The notes below the pieces were generated by a model. It searched no databases. It worked only from the letters and a program-made list of their open reading frames with translations, and was not told the DNA's origin. Made by a program: the position numbers and the translations under genes. A stretch of DNA of 64,000 nt from Acidobacteriota bacterium (GTDB lineage Bacteria; Acidobacteriota; Holophagae; Holophagales; Holophagaceae), in NCBI GenBank assembly GCA_005788175.1, contig SXYX01000012.1:169379-233378 (forward strand). Direction: 5' to 3'. The stretch's first letter is position 1; each line of letters opens with the position of its first letter. Shown here piece after piece: positions 50,127 to 62,167 of this stretch.

Positions 50127-53100
50127 TTAAATATCCTCACCTTCAACCTGAGTGAGACCGTCAAGTTGTTCGATACGAGCAGCCATCATACTGTACTCGT
50201 CATCGAACTCTTCATCGCTGAAATTCGAGGCGACTTGAGGTTCAGGATATTGGCCTTCTTCAATATCTAGATTACGATAAGCCGTCATACCCGTACCTGC
50301 TGGAATGAGCCGTCCTAAAATGACATTCTCTTTTAAGCCACGAAGATAGTCTACGCGACCTTCCATAGCCGCTTCGGTTAGGACACGAGTGGTTTCCTGG
50401 AAAGAAGCAGCGGAAATGAAACTTTCCGACGTAAGGGAGGCCTTGGTAATTCCAAGGAGCAAAGGAATACAGGTGGCTGGCTTTTTAGCCGACCCATCTT
50501 CATTAAGCTCCTTCGTTGTCGCCAAATTGATCTCTTTAAAGCGATGTTTATCAACTTTTTCCTCAGCAATCAGGGGGGTATCTCCTACGTCTTCAATTTG
50601 GACCCATCGCATCATCTGTCGGACAATCACTTCAATGTGCTTATCGTTGATGGTCACACCTTGTGCGCGATACACTTCTTGAACTTCATTAACAAGGTAA
50701 GCACAAAGGGCTTTTTCACCCTGGACCTTTAAAATATCTTGGGTAGAAATAGGTCCCTCAGTAAGTTTATCTCCTGCTTTCACTTCATCACCATCCTGGA
50801 CTAGGATATGTTTTCCACGTGGGATCAAGGTCTCGAAATGCTTATCCCCCTCTTTGGGATTGATAGGAGTCACATTAACCTTTTGGTTACCTCGGATACG
50901 CTTATCGAACTTCACAATACCCGAAATCTCAGTGATGATTGCAGGCTCTTTGGATTTTCGACCTTCAAAAAGTTCTGTAACACGAGGCAGACCGCCAGTG
51001 ATGTCACTCGTCTTAGCTTGTTGGCGCGGTGTTTTAGATAAAATATCTCCAGCTTTCACTACTTGACCATCTTCAACTTCGAGATAGGCATCCGTAGGAA
51101 TATTGTAGCGTCTGAGAATCTTAGTACCCGATCCTTTGATATTTATATGAGGATGAATTTTATCATCCGTAGGGTCGATAACTTTTTTACGAAAGTTTCC
51201 AGAAATAGGGTCCTTTTCCTCTTGAAAAGAAATATTGAGTTCTAGTTCTTCAAAAGCAACTGTACCGTCTTCTTCGGTGAGAACGAAGTCATTGTAGGGA
51301 TCCCATTCTGCAATAGTCGTCTTAGGCTCTACCGTATCGCCCTCTTTGACTTTCAGAACAGCTCCAGAAGTGATTTTGTAACGCTCGCGTTCTTGACCCT
51401 TGTTGTCAGTTAATAGAATATAGCCATTACGTGTTAGCGATACCACTTGACCGGAACGATTAGTTACAAGACGACCTTTGAGTCCTTCGAATTTGATAAG
51501 ACCTGCAATTTGAGATTCATGAGTACTTTTCTCACTAGTGCGACTTGCAGCTCCACCGACGTGGAAAGTACGCATTGTCAACTGCGTCCCAGGCTCACCA
51601 ATACTTTGAGCCGCTACCACACCGACCGCTTCGCCAATATCGACCAAGCGACTAGTGCTGAGGTTAAGCCCGTAGCACTTGACACAAGCACCTCGACGAG
51701 ATTCGCAGGTGAGGACAGATCGAATTTTAACCGAAATGATGCCACTAGTTTCAATGGCGAACGCAACTTCTTCAGAGATAATCTCGCCACACTTCACATA
51801 GACTTTATTTTTATCATAAGGATCGACGACATCTTCAAGAGTGACACGACCCATGATGCGATCGCGAAGTCGGGAACGAACAGAGCCATCAGGCATAATA
51901 ATTGCAGCCACTTCAATACCATCGACAGTTCCACAATCATCCTCGTTAATGATGACGTCTTGAGCTACATCCACGAGTTTACGGGTCAGGTATCCTGAGT
52001 CAGCAGTTTTTAAAGCCGTATCTGCCAAACCTTTCCGTGCTCCATGGGTAGAAATAAAGTAGTCCAGAACAGAAAGTCCTTCTTTAAAGTTAGCAGTAAT
52101 GGGGGTTTCGATAATATCGCCGCTAGGACGAGCCATCAACCCACGCATGCCAGCAACCTGTCTAATCTGAGTCTTGGAACCGCGTGCTCCTGAATCCGCC
52201 AAAATGTAGACCGAATTTAAATAACGTCCGCTTTCATTTTGATGTTCGAGTTCTTTCATCATGTCTTGGGCTACCTGCTCAGAGGTCTTACCCCAGACTT
52301 CAAGAATACGGTTGTAGCGGGTGGCACTATCTAGTCGACCCTCATATGATTCTTTCTCAATTTCACGAACCTCTTTGCTGGCTTTATCTAAGAGCCTAGA
52401 TTTAGATTCAGGAACCACGAGATCATCAATTCCCACGCTCACCCCAGCCTTCATCGCCCAGGTAAAGCCTGTTTCCTTCATGGCATCTAGCATTTTGATG
52501 GTCATCTCTGGACCCTTGGTCTTATAACTACGAACCACAAGAGACAAAAGGCCGTCTTTTTTTAGTAGTCCATTAATGAAGGGGAATCCCTGAGGAAGTG
52601 CCTGGTTGAAGATAACCCGACCTACGGTAGTTTCAATCATTTCTTTGGTCTTCATTTCCGAAGGACATTCAAAGATTTCTTGTTCTGAATTTTTCTTAGG
52701 GTCTTTTGTATACCAAGCTTCGGTATCTACCAATTCACCCGTATAACGAAGTTTAATAATAGCGTGTGTATCTATGTAACCTGCTTCATGTGCAGAAATC
52801 ACATCATCCATGGAGGCAAAAGCCTTACCTTCGCCTTTACGGTTTTTTCGTTTCTTAGTTAAATAATATGCACCTAAGACAATATCTTGACTAGGAACAA
52901 CATTAGGACGCCCATTGGCAGGATTTAAAATATTCTGAGTACTCATCATGAGAACCTTGGCTTCAATTTGGGCCATAGGACTCAGCGGTACATGGACAGC
53001 CATTTGATCCCCGTCAAAATCTGCATTGAAGGCGGTGCAAACCAAGGGGTGCAATTGAATTGCCTTACCCTCTACTAAGACTGGCTGGAAAGCCTGAATG

Positions 53101-54380
53101 CCTAAACGATGGAGAGTAGGAGCACGGTTCAGCAGAACAGTATGCTCACGGATGACTTCTTCAAGAACATCCCATACTTCTATGTGGCCTTCCTCGACAA
53201 GTTCTTTAGCTTGTCGTATGGTGGCGGCGTGCCCTTTATGTTCTAAGCGATTAAAGATAAAAGGCTTAAAGAGTTCAAGAGCCATCTTTTTCGGAATACC
53301 ACACTGATGCAATTTAAGGTCAGGACCGACAACAATGACGGAACGTCCTGAATAATCGACACGTTTTCCAAGAAGATTTTGACGAAAGCGACCTTGTTTA
53401 CCTTTGAGAGCATCTGAAAGGGACTTCAGAGGTCGATTGGAGACACCTCGCAAGACACGACCACGTTTGCCGTTTTCGAAAAGGGCGTCTACTGATTCTT
53501 GGAGCATACGCTTTTCATTTCTCACGATCACTTCGGGCGCTTTGAGTTCCATCAGTTTCTTCAATCGATTATTGCGATTGATCACACGGCGGTAAAGATC
53601 GTTCAAATCAGACGTTGCAAAACGTCCACCGTCAAGGGGCACTAAAGGTCGAAGTTCAGGGGGAAGCACTGGAACAACATCAAGAATCATCCACTCAGGA
53701 CGATTTCCTGAGCGAACAAAAGATTCAGCAACCTTAAGGCGTTTTGCCAATTTACTACGCTTTTGCGATGAGGGCTCCATTTTCATTTCAACTCGAAGGG
53801 CGATTGAGACAGCTCCTACATCAACGCGACGGAGTAGTTCTTTAATCGCTTCAGCACCCATCTGGGCTTTGAAGGCATCCCCATAGAGCGATCGATATTC
53901 TCTGAATTTGTCTTCGCTAAGAATCTCACCTTCTTTAAGAGGAGTCCCACCATTATCAGTGATGGTGTATGCTTCGAAATAAAGAATTTTTTCTAGATCC
54001 TTAAGTGGAATATCCAAAAGATAGCCAATGCGACTAGGTACGCCCTTGAAAAACCAGACGTGACTCACTGGAGAAGCTAATTGGATATGACCCATGCGTT
54101 CTCGTCGGACTGCCTTTTTTGTTACTTCAACGCCACACTTATCACAAATGACATTTTTAAATTTTTGGCGTTTATATTTTCCGCACAAACATTCCCAATC
54201 ACTTACAGGCCCGAAGATACGAGCACAAAAAAGGCCGTCCCGCTCTGGCTTCAGAGATCGATAGTTGATTGTCTCGGGCTTCAGAACCTCACCTCGTGAC
54301 CACTGACGAATGCGGTCAGGAGAGGCTAGAGAAACTCGGATACATTCATAGGCGTTGATGTTTTGAACTTCTGGAAACAT
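50127..54380 (-). CDS. rpoC: RNA polymerase subunit beta'
   Basis: The catalytic beta' subunit of 1417 residues. It begins [21 protein letters not shown] and carries the first zinc site (CLC-x12-CDKC, Cys64, 66, 79 and 82), the active-site [12 protein letters not shown] with the Mg-binding Asp triad, and a second zinc site near 880-960 ([15 protein letters not shown]). The bridge helix and trigger loop region includes [25 protein letters not shown]. The ATG 54380 (AAGG seven bases upstream) is preferred to the TTG two codons earlier. It follows rpoB by 69 bases. The intrinsic terminator at 50084-50110 ends the transcript. Confidence 0.97.
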   Translation of the reverse strand: MFPEVQNINAYECIRVSLASPDRIRQWSRGEVLKPETINYRSLKPERDGLFCARIFGPVSDWECLCGKYKRQKFKNVICDKCGVEVTKKAVRRERMGHIQLASPVSHVWFFKGVPSRIGYLLDIPLKDLEKILYFEAYTITDNGGTPLKEGEILSEDKFREYRSLYGDAFKAQMGAEAIKELLRRVDVGAVSIALRVEMKMEPSSQKRSKLAKRLKVAESFVRSGNRPEWMILDVVPVLPPELRPLVPLDGGRFATSDLNDLYRRVINRNNRLKKLMELKAPEVIVRNEKRMLQESVDALFENGKRGRVLRGVSNRPLKSLSDALKGKQGRFRQNLLGKRVDYSGRSVIVVGPDLKLHQCGIPKKMALELFKPFIFNRLEHKGHAATIRQAKELVEEGHIEVWDVLEEVIREHTVLLNRAPTLHRLGIQAFQPVLVEGKAIQLHPLVCTAFNADFDGDQMAVHVPLSPMAQIEAKVLMMSTQNILNPANGRPNVVPSQDIVLGAYYLTKKRKNRKGEGKAFASMDDVISAHEAGYIDTHAIIKLRYTGELVDTEAWYTKDPKKNSEQEIFECPSEMKTKEMIETTVGRVIFNQALPQGFPFINGLLKKDGLLSLVVRSYKTKGPEMTIKMLDAMKETGFTWAMKAGVSVGIDDLVVPESKSRLLDKASKEVREIEKESYEGRLDSATRYNRILEVWGKTSEQVAQDMMKELEHQNESGRYLNSVYILADSGARGSKTQIRQVAGMRGLMARPSGDIIETPITANFKEGLSVLDYFISTHGARKGLADTALKTADSGYLTRKLVDVAQDVIINEDDCGTVDGIEVAAIIMPDGSVRSRLRDRIMGRVTLEDVVDPYDKNKVYVKCGEIISEEVAFAIETSGIISVKIRSVLTCESRRGACVKCYGLNLSTSRLVDIGEAVGVVAAQSIGEPGTQLTMRTFHVGGAASRTSEKSTHESQIAGLIKFEGLKGRLVTNRSGQVVSLTRNGYILLTDNKGQERERYKITSGAVLKVKEGDTVEPKTTIAEWDPYNDFVLTEEDGTVAFEELELNISFQEEKDPISGNFRKKVIDPTDDKIHPHINIKGSGTKILRRYNIPTDAYLEVEDGQVVKAGDILSKTPRQQAKTSDITGGLPRVTELFEGRKSKEPAIITEISGIVKFDKRIRGNQKVNVTPINPKEGDKHFETLIPRGKHILVQDGDEVKAGDKLTEGPISTQDILKVQGEKALCAYLVNEVQEVYRAQGVTINDKHIEVIVRQMMRWVQIEDVGDTPLIAEEKVDKHRFKEINLATTKELNEDGSAKKPATCIPLLLGITKASLTSESFISAASFQETTRVLTEAAMEGRVDYLRGLKENVILGRLIPAGTGMTAYRNLDIEEGQYPEPQVASNFSDEEFDDEYSMMAARIEQLDGLTQVEGEDI

Positions 54381-54449
54381 GGGCAACCTTTTTTTAAAAA
54401 TGAGAGTGTGGGAGAGAAGGAATAGAAAAACGAACTTGGTAACTCGATA

Positions 54450-57400
54450 TTATGCGTCTAGAGAGAAAGCTGTGGGGTCTTCTTGCATAGACTCGGGATC
54501 GAGTTGTTCCTGGGTCAACATTTCAACATCGATACAAAGAGCATTGAGCTCTTTCCGAACCACATTGAAACTTTCAGGAAGCCCTGGATCCTTGATGGGC
54601 TCACCCTTAATGATGGCTTGGTAGATTTGAGTACGACCAAACATATCGTCCGATTTGTAAGTGAGGAGTTCTTGAAGAACATGTGCAGCTCCATAAGCTT
54701 CGAGTGCCCACACTTCCATTTCTCCAAAACGCTGACCCCCGAATTGAGCTTTTCCTCCCAAGGGTTGTTGCGTGATTAAGGAATAAGGCCCAATACTACG
54801 GGCATGAATCTTGTTATCCACCAGGTGATGGAGTTTTAACATGTAAACGCAACCGACTGTCACTGGCTGCTCAAAGGCTTCACCCGTAATACCATCTATA
54901 AGTAGGGCTTTTCCATCGGGCATATTGATGAGTTCTTTTTCTCCGGTGATTAAACTCATCCGAGCAATGTTGACATCTACGCCAGGGCCAACGGGCATTT
55001 TATCGTGGGCTTTTTTCAAGACGCTTTTGATGTCAGATTCTCGGGCACCGTCAAAAACTGGAGTAGCAAAATGAACGCCGAGAACTTTACCAGCCCAACC
55101 CAAGTGACACTCCAAAACCTGACCAATATTCATACGACTTGGAACCCCCAAGGGATTCAGGACAATATCTACTGGTGTTCCATCAGACAAATAAGGCATA
55201 TCTTCAATGGGAAGAATGCGAGAGACCACACCCTTATTACCATGACGACCGGCCATCTTATCGCCAACCTGTAGTTTACGTTTAACTGCTACGTAGACCT
55301 TGACCGTCTTCAGAACACCAGGCATTAATTCATCGCCCCGCGTTAAACGATCGCGACGCTGGTTTAGATTGTCACGAAGAACACTTAATTTACTTTTGGT
55401 TCTATTAAGTTCTTCGTGGACTTGTGTTTCGATACGTTCTTTGCCAGCAACCACACTAACATTTTCGAAAGCATGGTAAGGAATTAATTCGAGCATATTT
55501 TGCGTGAGCTTTTTAGCCTTGGAAAGTAATTCGCGACCTTCGTGATCGAGAAGCGCTTCATCGAGTTCCCGACCCTTTAGGAGGTTGATAATACGTTTCT
55601 TCGCCTCTGCGCGAGTAATACGCTCTTCGTCGGATAAATCCTTTTCCCATTTAGCCATTGTTTCAGCTTCGATAAATTTAGTTCGTTCGTCTTTTTCCTG
55701 ACCCTTACGAGTGAAGACTTTGACATCAACCACAGTTCCTTCGATACCTGGAGGGAGCGTCAGGCTAGCATCTTTTACATCACTAGCTTTTTCACCAAAA
55801 ATAGCTCTCAAAAGTTTTTCTTCTGGCGATTGAACCGTATCTCCCTTGGGAGTAACCTTACCTACCAAAACATCGCCATGCTTGACAGTGGCACCGATAT
55901 GGATGATGCCGCTCTCGTCAAGTCTCTTGAGTGCTTCTTCTCTAACCTGAGGAATATCACGTGTGATTTCTTCGGGTCCAAGTTTCGTATCACGAGCATG
56001 AAGTTCGAATTCTTCGATATGGATAGAAGTATATAAATCTTCTTTAACAACCCGTTCGCTAATTAAAATAGCATCTTCGAAGTTATACCCTCTCCAGGGC
56101 ATATAGGCAGCAACAAGGTTGCGGCCTAAACTTAATTCTCCCTGATCAGTACAAGGACCATCAGCAATGATTTGTCCAGACTCAACAAATTCACCTTTTT
56201 GTACTAGGGGTTTTTGATTGATACAAGTATTTTGATTTGACCGTGCAAATTTGACGAGGGTATAGATATCGACACCACTTTCTTCATTAGAAGTATCTGG
56301 GTCATCTTCAACGCGCACAACAATACGATTTGCATCGACAGTTTCAACAATACCTGAACGACGACAAACCACGCATGCTCCGGAGTCCTTAGCGGCCGTA
56401 TATTCCATACCAGTTCCAACAATGGGGGCCTCGGTTCGAATCAAGGGAACAGCCTGACGTTGCATGTTTGCACCCATGAGAGCTCGATTAGCATCGTCAT
56501 TTTCCAAAAAAGGAATGAGGCTGGCTGCAACTGAGACCACTTGCTTGGGACTTACGTCCATTAATGTAACCTTTTCGCGTTCAATAATTTTTGTTTCTCC
56601 CGCAATACGCGCAGTGACAAATTCATCCAAGATCTGGCCTTGCTCATTAATTGAGATATTGGCCTGACCAATGATGTGTTCATCTTCTTCCCATGCAGAA
56701 AGATAAAATGCATGAATTTCGTACCTAGCAGGTCGTTTACCAGTCTTCTCGAGAATACTATTCAAAACTTCGAGCTCATGGAGTGAAACTACTTGATTAT
56801 AAGGTGAGTTGATAACTTTAATTTCTTTCTCGCTGAGAGGGAGACCTGTTTTAGGATTCACAAGCGTGATGTCTTTATTGGTCACATCACCCACCGAAGT
56901 AATTTTGGCGAACTGCAATATTCTTCCATTTTGAACTTTGAGATAAGGGGATTCAATAAACCCAAACTCGCTAATACGTGCATAACAACTTAAAGAACTG
57001 ATGAGTCCAATATTCGGACCTTCGGGTGTTTCGATAGGACAAACACGTCCATAGTGAGACGTGTGGACGTCTCGAACTTCAAATCCTGCTCGATCGCGGC
57101 TGAGACCGCCAGGTCCAAGAGCCGATAGGCGACGTTTATGAGTAATTTCAGACAAAGGGTTCGTCTGGTCCATGAATTGTGAAAGTTGACTAGATCCGAA
57201 GAATTCCTTCATCGCTGCGATAACGGGTTTGCTATTGATGAGGTCTTGAACCTTGAGGGGATTATTAGGATCCTGCGCTGCGGAAAATTTCTCCTTAATG
57301 GATCGTTGGACTCGCACGAGTCCTACTCGGAAACTATTCTCCAATAATTCACCCACGCTACGAACCCGTCGGTTGCCTAAATGATCGATATCGTCTGCAC

Positions 57401-58970
57401 GAACGGGTGCAATTTCTCCAAAATCTTGACGGGTTGTGTCGTATTTTTTTAGGCGGAGGAGATAATGTATGGTTTTAATGAAGTCATTAGCGGAAAGAGT
57501 ACGCTGTTTAACATCAGAGTTGAGACCTAATTTCGCATTGAGTTTGTGGCGACCTACTTTACTCAAATCGTACTTATCTGGATCGAAGAACATCCCATTT
57601 AATAGTTTTCGACTTGAGTCTGCAGTGGCTGGTTCACCTGGACGAATTTTTTTGAAGATTTCCTTGGCGGCTTCTTCAGGATCTTCTGTGTGATCTTTAG
57701 CTAAACTTTCAGACAGAACCTTACCTGTGGGATCGTTTTCAGGAAAACAGACTGAAAATTCATCAATGCTATTGGCCATTAACATTTCAAGGTGTGTTTG
57801 CAAAAAAGGTTGATTAGCTTCGAGGAGAATTTCCCCCGTCTTCATATTGACAATATCTTCTATAACAACGGCTCCGTCCAACACGTTACGGTTAACGGTG
57901 ATTTCATCAATCCCTGCTTTTAGAATTTGCTCCATCGTTCGCTTTGTAATTTTTTTACCTTTTGCAACAAATATTTCTTTTCCTTTTTTACTTTTGATAT
58001 TTTCGTCAACCGTTTTTCCGATAATTGCTTCGCAGGGTTTAACCAAGAGTTCTTTTTTACGAATAGTAAATTGAGCTGATCCGTAGAAATTCTTGAGTAA
58101 AGATGAATTATCTGAAAGGATTTCGTCAAAGAGTCCAAGTGCGCGGAGAAAAGTCGAGCCCAAAAATTTACGTTTGCGATCGATACGTGCGTACATCAAA
58201 CCCTTAGTATCAAGTTCGAATTCAACCCATGAACCACGATAGGGAATAATTTGCGCACTATATATCGTCTTATCTTCATTGATGTGAAAGAAGGCTCCGG
58301 GGCTACGATGTAATTGCGAAACAATGACGCGTTCCGTGCCATTAACAATGAAAGTTCCACTATCTGTCATGACGGGTAAATCACCAAAATAAACTTCGGC
58401 TTCTTGGCTTTCTTTTAGTTTGCGCTTACCTTTATCGTCCTTATCCCACTGCGTAAAAGCAACCTTGATTTTGATTGAAGCAGAAAGGGTAGCTCCGCGT
58501 TCACGGCATTCTTCTGGGCTCATTTTATGCTTTAAGAAAACCGGTGATTGGCAAATATCACAGATTGTGGCTTGATTCTTATTTCGGGTTCCACAATTGG
58601 GGCAATCTACCGTTGGATCAGTTGGATGATCTGAAACAATACTATGGCCACATTTTTTACATTTAGTACGAAGATGCTCTAATCCAGAGAACTTTTCGCA
58701 TTGGCAAGCCCAATGTCCAACGATGTAATCTTTGAATTGGACCATTAGGGTTGCATCGCTGCCATCAAATTCTTTTCCATTATGTACGGGGAACATCGAT
58801 TCAAAAACAGCTTTAAGCCCTCGAACATCTCGTTCTGTATGCAACAGATTCATTTGTACAAATTCGTCGTAACTCTTTTTCTGAATATCAATCAAATTAG
58901 GGATGGGTACCAACGAAGGTATCTTGGAAAAATTTTGTCGTTGGCGATAAATATTTTGCTGAATGCTCAT
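54450..58970 (-). CDS. rpoB: RNA polymerase subunit beta with an N-terminal zinc-ribbon insert
   Basis: The beta subunit, at 1506 residues longer than E. coli (1342). Standard parts are present: [16 protein letters not shown], the rifampicin-region [42 protein letters not shown] and the C-terminal [11 protein letters not shown]. Between residues 89 and 140, in the lobe just after the first strands, is an insertion with two CxC/CxxC modules: Cys89, 91, 104, 107 and Cys123, 126, 137, 140. The first has exactly the CxC-x12-CxxC spacing of the beta' zinc site. I recall comparable inserts in some Acidobacteriota; E. coli lacks it. The ATG 58970 begins [20 protein letters not shown]. Position between rplL and rpoC is classic. 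Confidence 0.97.
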   Translation of the reverse strand: MSIQQNIYRQRQNFSKIPSLVPIPNLIDIQKKSYDEFVQMNLLHTERDVRGLKAVFESMFPVHNGKEFDGSDATLMVQFKDYIVGHWACQCEKFSGLEHLRTKCKKCGHSIVSDHPTDPTVDCPNCGTRNKNQATICDICQSPVFLKHKMSPEECRERGATLSASIKIKVAFTQWDKDDKGKRKLKESQEAEVYFGDLPVMTDSGTFIVNGTERVIVSQLHRSPGAFFHINEDKTIYSAQIIPYRGSWVEFELDTKGLMYARIDRKRKFLGSTFLRALGLFDEILSDNSSLLKNFYGSAQFTIRKKELLVKPCEAIIGKTVDENIKSKKGKEIFVAKGKKITKRTMEQILKAGIDEITVNRNVLDGAVVIEDIVNMKTGEILLEANQPFLQTHLEMLMANSIDEFSVCFPENDPTGKVLSESLAKDHTEDPEEAAKEIFKKIRPGEPATADSSRKLLNGMFFDPDKYDLSKVGRHKLNAKLGLNSDVKQRTLSANDFIKTIHYLLRLKKYDTTRQDFGEIAPVRADDIDHLGNRRVRSVGELLENSFRVGLVRVQRSIKEKFSAAQDPNNPLKVQDLINSKPVIAAMKEFFGSSQLSQFMDQTNPLSEITHKRRLSALGPGGLSRDRAGFEVRDVHTSHYGRVCPIETPEGPNIGLISSLSCYARISEFGFIESPYLKVQNGRILQFAKITSVGDVTNKDITLVNPKTGLPLSEKEIKVINSPYNQVVSLHELEVLNSILEKTGKRPARYEIHAFYLSAWEEDEHIIGQANISINEQGQILDEFVTARIAGETKIIEREKVTLMDVSPKQVVSVAASLIPFLENDDANRALMGANMQRQAVPLIRTEAPIVGTGMEYTAAKDSGACVVCRRSGIVETVDANRIVVRVEDDPDTSNEESGVDIYTLVKFARSNQNTCINQKPLVQKGEFVESGQIIADGPCTDQGELSLGRNLVAAYMPWRGYNFEDAILISERVVKEDLYTSIHIEEFELHARDTKLGPEEITRDIPQVREEALKRLDESGIIHIGATVKHGDVLVGKVTPKGDTVQSPEEKLLRAIFGEKASDVKDASLTLPPGIEGTVVDVKVFTRKGQEKDERTKFIEAETMAKWEKDLSDEERITRAEAKKRIINLLKGRELDEALLDHEGRELLSKAKKLTQNMLELIPYHAFENVSVVAGKERIETQVHEELNRTKSKLSVLRDNLNQRRDRLTRGDELMPGVLKTVKVYVAVKRKLQVGDKMAGRHGNKGVVSRILPIEDMPYLSDGTPVDIVLNPLGVPSRMNIGQVLECHLGWAGKVLGVHFATPVFDGARESDIKSVLKKAHDKMPVGPGVDVNIARMSLITGEKELINMPDGKALLIDGITGEAFEQPVTVGCVYMLKLHHLVDNKIHARSIGPYSLITQQPLGGKAQFGGQRFGEMEVWALEAYGAAHVLQELLTYKSDDMFGRTQIYQAIIKGEPIKDPGLPESFNVVRKELNALCIDVEMLTQEQLDPESMQEDPTAFSLDA

Positions 58971-59265
58971 GGGTGGGTCACTCCAGGAACTAATCGGTTA
59001 AGATCAGGTATGCAAAGATTCAAAAACGAGAAATGGTATTAAATAGCAATAGAAACTCTGAGAGACCCTAGGGCAACTCTGTGAGTTCAAAATAAAATGT
59101 TTGTAAATTAAAGTTGATGTTGTATCGCAACCAAGGGCCTATTAAACAGGGTTAACGAAAGACCTGAGGGTGAATCAAGCCAAGAAATAAGAATAACATT
59201 AGTGGGGCTTAGAGCCTAGCCAGGGATACCAATGTGGCTCCTGGCGTGGCCTAATGGCGTTTGGA
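58971..59265 (-). other. 295-bp noncoding region between rplL and rpoB
   Basis: No gene is seen. On the - strand the rplL-proximal part can form a 6-bp stem pairing 59240-59245 (CCTGGC) with 59219-59224 (GCCAGG), and the overlapping GAGCC/GGCTC pair (59212-59216 with 59236-59240) offers an alternative fold. There is no T-run after either, so a factor-independent terminator is not evident. In E. coli the equivalent gap holds an attenuator and an RNase III site that set the ratio of ribosomal protein to polymerase. A similar role is likely here, but inferred. Confidence 0.5.
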
Positions 59266-59643
59266 CTACTTGATAGTAACTTTAGCGCCCGCAGCTTCTA
59301 ACTTTTCTTTCATCTTGGTAGCTTCATCCTTTGAGAGTCCTGATTTGACCTCTTTGGGAGCTCCGTCGACGAGATCCTTAGCTTCTTTCAAACCGAGTCC
59401 TGAGACGACTTCGCGAATAGCTTTAATGACGCTGAGTTTGCTAGCGCCGCCATCGGTCAGTTCGACTGAGAATTCTGTTTGTTCTTCTACACCGGCTGCG
59501 GCAGTTCCGCCTGCAGGAGCAGCGACGGCAGCTGCAGCTGCCGAAACGCCAAAACGTTCTTCGAGTGACTTGACCAAGTTAGCCAAATCAAGAACGGTCA
59601 TGGATTCAATTTCACTGATGAATTGATCCGAAGTGAGTGCCAT
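59266..59643 (-). CDS. rplL: Ribosomal protein bL12 (L7/L12)
   Basis: The stalk protein of the large subunit, which recruits translational GTPases. The 125-residue product has an N-terminal dimerisation domain, a flexible Ala/Gly-rich hinge ([16 protein letters not shown]) and the conserved C-terminal domain ([38 protein letters not shown]). A strong AGGAGG precedes the ATG 59643. It follows rplJ by 50 bases. Confidence 0.97.
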   Translation of the reverse strand: MALTSDQFISEIESMTVLDLANLVKSLEERFGVSAAAAAVAAPAGGTAAAGVEEQTEFSVELTDGGASKLSVIKAIREVVSGLGLKEAKDLVDGAPKEVKSGLSKDEATKMKEKLEAAGAKVTIK

Positions 59644-59693
59644 GGTGGCCTCCTAAAAAAAATAAATGGTTGAAAAAGTTAAAGTGGATTAGG

Positions 59694-60182
59694 TTACTGG
59701 CTTTCTTTTTGTTTACGAATTGCGTCAAGGGTAATTGCAAGACCCGAGATTGGATACTTCATAAGATAAAGCAACTTAGCAAGCAAGACTTCACGGCTAG
59801 GAAGATTGGCCAATTGCTGGATATCTTTAAGCGCGATGGGTTTACCATCAGACAAACCTGCCTTAAAGGTCACTGCTGGATTATCTTTCAAAAAGTCATT
59901 AAGTACCTTGGCAAAAGCTACCATGTCTTCTCGTGTGGTTGCGACGGAACTAGCCCCTTTGAAATGAGGGGAAAGCGACTCGAACACCGTATCTTTAACA
60001 GCGAGTCGAAGAAGCGTGTTCTTTCCTACTCGATAATGACCTTTATGATCTCGAACGGATTTTCTAAATGCCGTATCGGTCTCAACAGTCAAGCCTTTGA
60101 ATTCAAATACAATCGCAGACTTCGCACCCGTAAAGGTTTCTTTAAGTTCAACGAGTTCGGTGAGTTTTTTATTTTTTTCCAT
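59694..60182 (-). CDS. rplJ: Ribosomal protein uL10
   Basis: Anchors the L7/L12 stalk to 23S rRNA. The product (about 162 residues) shows FTGAKSAIVFEFKGLTVET, the FRKSVRDHKGHYRVGKNTLLRLAV core and a C-terminal helix for L7/L12 binding (LLYLMKYPISGLAITLDAIRKQ). Candidate starts are GTG 60194, ATG 60185 and ATG 60182. The last fits best, six bases after GAGG (60192-60189). rplA ends at 60191, so there is no room for the separate L10 mRNA leader found in E. coli between these genes. Confidence 0.94.
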   Translation of the reverse strand: MEKNKKLTELVELKETFTGAKSAIVFEFKGLTVETDTAFRKSVRDHKGHYRVGKNTLLRLAVKDTVFESLSPHFKGASSVATTREDMVAFAKVLNDFLKDNPAVTFKAGLSDGKPIALKDIQQLANLPSREVLLAKLLYLMKYPISGLAITLDAIRKQKESQ

Positions 60183-60190
60183 CATCAACC

Positions 60191-60886
60191 TCACTTAGTC
60201 TCAAAATTAGTTGTCGATAAAGCCACTGAAGGGCCCATCGTGGATGCGACGAAAGCAGTCTTGACGTATTTGCCTTTCGAAGAGGCAGGTTTTGCTTTAA
60301 CGACGGCGTCTAGAAGAGCTTGCGTGTTCTCTTGAAGTTTTTCAACTCCAAAAGATAATTTACCAACAGGAGCATGAATAATTCCGTCCTTATCAACACG
60401 ATACTCAACTTTGCCAGCCTTAATATCTTTAACGGCTTTAACCACATCGAAAGTAACGGTACCTGTCTTGGGATTTGGCATAAGGCCCTTGGGTCCCAAT
60501 ACTTTTCCAAGTCGTCCGACCCCCTTCATCATATCGGGGGTTGCCACGAGTGCATCAAAATCGATGAAGCCTCCAGCAATTTTTTCAACGAGGTCATCGC
60601 CGCCAACGAGGTCGGCGCCTGCAGCTTCTGCTTCTTTAATTTTTTCTCCTGCAGCAATGACGGCAACCTTCATGGATTTTCCTGTTCCATGGGGAAGCAC
60701 GATCGTGCCACGAACCATTTGGTCAGCTTGTCGCGGATCTACGCCAAGACGCATATGAATCTCTACCGTTTCGTCAAACTTGGCAAAAGCCACATCTTTG
60801 ACAACCAATAGAGCCTCTTTGAGGTCATGGGGGCGATCAGCAACTTTGGAGGAGGCTGCCAAGTATTTCTTACCTGTCTTTGCCAT
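60191..60886 (-). CDS. rplA: Ribosomal protein uL1
   Basis: Large-subunit protein of the L1 stalk, also a translational repressor of its own operon in many bacteria. The 231-residue protein has [24 protein letters not shown], the GGDDLVEKI segment, [20 protein letters not shown] and the C-terminal domain. Length is typical (E. coli 234). The start ATG 60886 follows an AAGGAG. It is 83 bases downstream of rplK across a structured spacer that may be its own binding site. Confidence 0.97.
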   Translation of the reverse strand: MAKTGKKYLAASSKVADRPHDLKEALLVVKDVAFAKFDETVEIHMRLGVDPRQADQMVRGTIVLPHGTGKSMKVAVIAAGEKIKEAEAAGADLVGGDDLVEKIAGGFIDFDALVATPDMMKGVGRLGKVLGPKGLMPNPKTGTVTFDVVKAVKDIKAGKVEYRVDKDGIIHAPVGKLSFGVEKLQENTQALLDAVVKAKPASSKGKYVKTAFVASTMGPSVALSTTNFETK

Positions 60887-60921
60887 TAATACTCCTTTTT
60901 TGATCTCCCGCAGATCGGTGC

Positions 60922-60956
60922 GGTGGCCGGGGGAAAAGCACGATGCTTTTCCACCA
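60922..60956 (-). promoter_or_regulatory. Hairpin in the rplK-rplA spacer, possible L1 operator
   Basis: GGAAAAGCA (60932-60940) pairs perfectly with TGCTTTTCC (60944-60952). An outer GGTGG (60922-60926) and CCACC (60951-60955) can extend the stem past an asymmetric loop. It lies about 40 bases before the rplA start on the coding strand. No T-run follows, so it is not a terminator. L1 autoregulation at such a site is inference. Confidence 0.45.
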
Positions 60957-60969
60957 AAAAAGTTATTAA

Positions 60970-61401
60970 CTAATCGATGACATCAACACCCATTGAGCGT
61001 GCAGAACCAGCAATGGAGCGCATAGCGGCTTCAAGACTGCCTGCATTCATGTCGGCAATTTTAACTTTTGCAATTTCTTCAATTTGTTTTTTTGTGATGG
61101 TTCCAACCTTCGTTTTATTGGGCGTGGGACTTCCCTTTTCGAGACCGATCTTCTTTTTAATCAGAACTGCTGCGGGAGGTGTTTTCAAAATAAAGCTGAA
61201 TGACCGATCAGCATAAACGGTAATAACGCAAGGGAGGGTTGTTCCCTTCTCGGCCAATGCAACTGACTTTGAATTGAACTGTTTCACGAACTCCATAATA
61301 TTGACGCCATGCTGACCCAAAGCGGGACCCACAGGCGGGGCTGGAGTGGCTTCACCTGAAGGAAGTTGCAATTTAATGAATGCAGATATCTTTTTAGCCA
61401 T
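60970..61401 (-). CDS. rplK: Ribosomal protein uL11
   Basis: Large-subunit protein at the GTPase-associated centre. The 143-residue product has the conserved [30 protein letters not shown] start, [16 protein letters not shown], the [18 protein letters not shown] linker and the C-terminal RNA-binding segment ([15 protein letters not shown]). The start is ATG 61401. The 120-base gap to nusG upstream contains no gene; it has a short inverted repeat (CCATCATTTGATGG) and may carry ribosomal-protein control. Confidence 0.97.
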   Translation of the reverse strand: MAKKISAFIKLQLPSGEATPAPPVGPALGQHGVNIMEFVKQFNSKSVALAEKGTTLPCVITVYADRSFSFILKTPPAAVLIKKKIGLEKGSPTPNKTKVGTITKKQIEEIAKVKIADMNAGSLEAAMRSIAGSARSMGVDVID

Positions 61402-61521
61402 ATCTTCGTGCCTTTCCTGCGAGAGATTCCATCAAATGATGGCAACGACCGCCTTAAAAGTGTGGATGGGAGGAGCCCAGCACCACCAGGTTGAAATTAA
61501 AAAGAAAATAGAGTCTAAAAA

Positions 61522-62139
61522 CTAACGTTTTTCTACTTGGATAAAATCGAGTTCCACTGGGGTACTTCGACCGAAGACCGTTACCATGACACGCACAGTA
61601 GACCGTTCTTCTTGTATCTCTTCTACATCCCCTTCGAAATTAGCAAAGGGTCCATCTATAATACGAACCTTTTGACCTTTTTCAAAGGTAAATTTGGGCT
61701 TAGGCTTCTCTTGGGTCTCAACTTGATGATCCATAATCTGGCTTACTTCCTCATCTGTTAAGGGCACGGGGCGTTTTTTGTTGGGGCTCACGAAACTAGT
61801 TACCTTGGGGGTATTTCGAACCAAGTGCCAATCCGCGTCAGCCATTTCCCAGGCACCTGACTCTGTCTGACTTACAGCAATCTGGACCAACACGTACCCA
61901 GGAAAGGATTTGCGAGTTTTCGTCACACGTTCTCGTTTACCGGTCTTAGAATCCACTTTCATTTCTTCATAAGTTTCTTCAGGAACATGGAGATCCCCAA
62001 AACAATCTTGACGGAGTTCCATCTGAATACGCTGCTTAAGTTGAGCGACAACTTTCATCTCATAGCCAGAATAAGTATGGATGATAAACCAAGCTAACTT
62101 CTTATCTTGTGTTGCTATTTGATTCACTGTATCTGACAT
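61522..62139 (-). CDS. nusG: Transcription termination/antitermination protein NusG
   Basis: NusG binds the polymerase clamp, keeps it processive and links it to Rho or ribosomal protein S10. The 205-residue protein has the NGN domain (WFIIHTYSGYEMKVVAQL, SFPGYVLVQI, LVRNTPKVTSFV) and a C-terminal KOW domain (FEKGQKVRIIDGPFANFEGDVEEI). A slightly longer insertion than in E. coli (181) carries a run of charged residues near 65-80. The ATG 62139 is 28 bases after secE, in the classic pair. Confidence 0.97.
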   Translation of the reverse strand: MSDTVNQIATQDKKLAWFIIHTYSGYEMKVVAQLKQRIQMELRQDCFGDLHVPEETYEEMKVDSKTGKRERVTKTRKSFPGYVLVQIAVSQTESGAWEMADADWHLVRNTPKVTSFVSPNKKRPVPLTDEEVSQIMDHQVETQEKPKPKFTFEKGQKVRIIDGPFANFEGDVEEIQEERSTVRVMVTVFGRSTPVELDFIQVEKR

Positions 62140-62167
62140 GAATGCCTCTGAAATACCAAGCGTTTAA

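Noticed and set aside
51447..51998. 183-codon open frame opposite rpoC
   Set aside because: Antisense to a highly conserved part of beta'; no start signal or recognisable fold.
59637..60335. Long open frame (232 codons) on the + strand opposite rplJ and rplA
   Set aside because: It is antisense to two conserved ribosomal protein genes, and its composition is that of a shadow frame.
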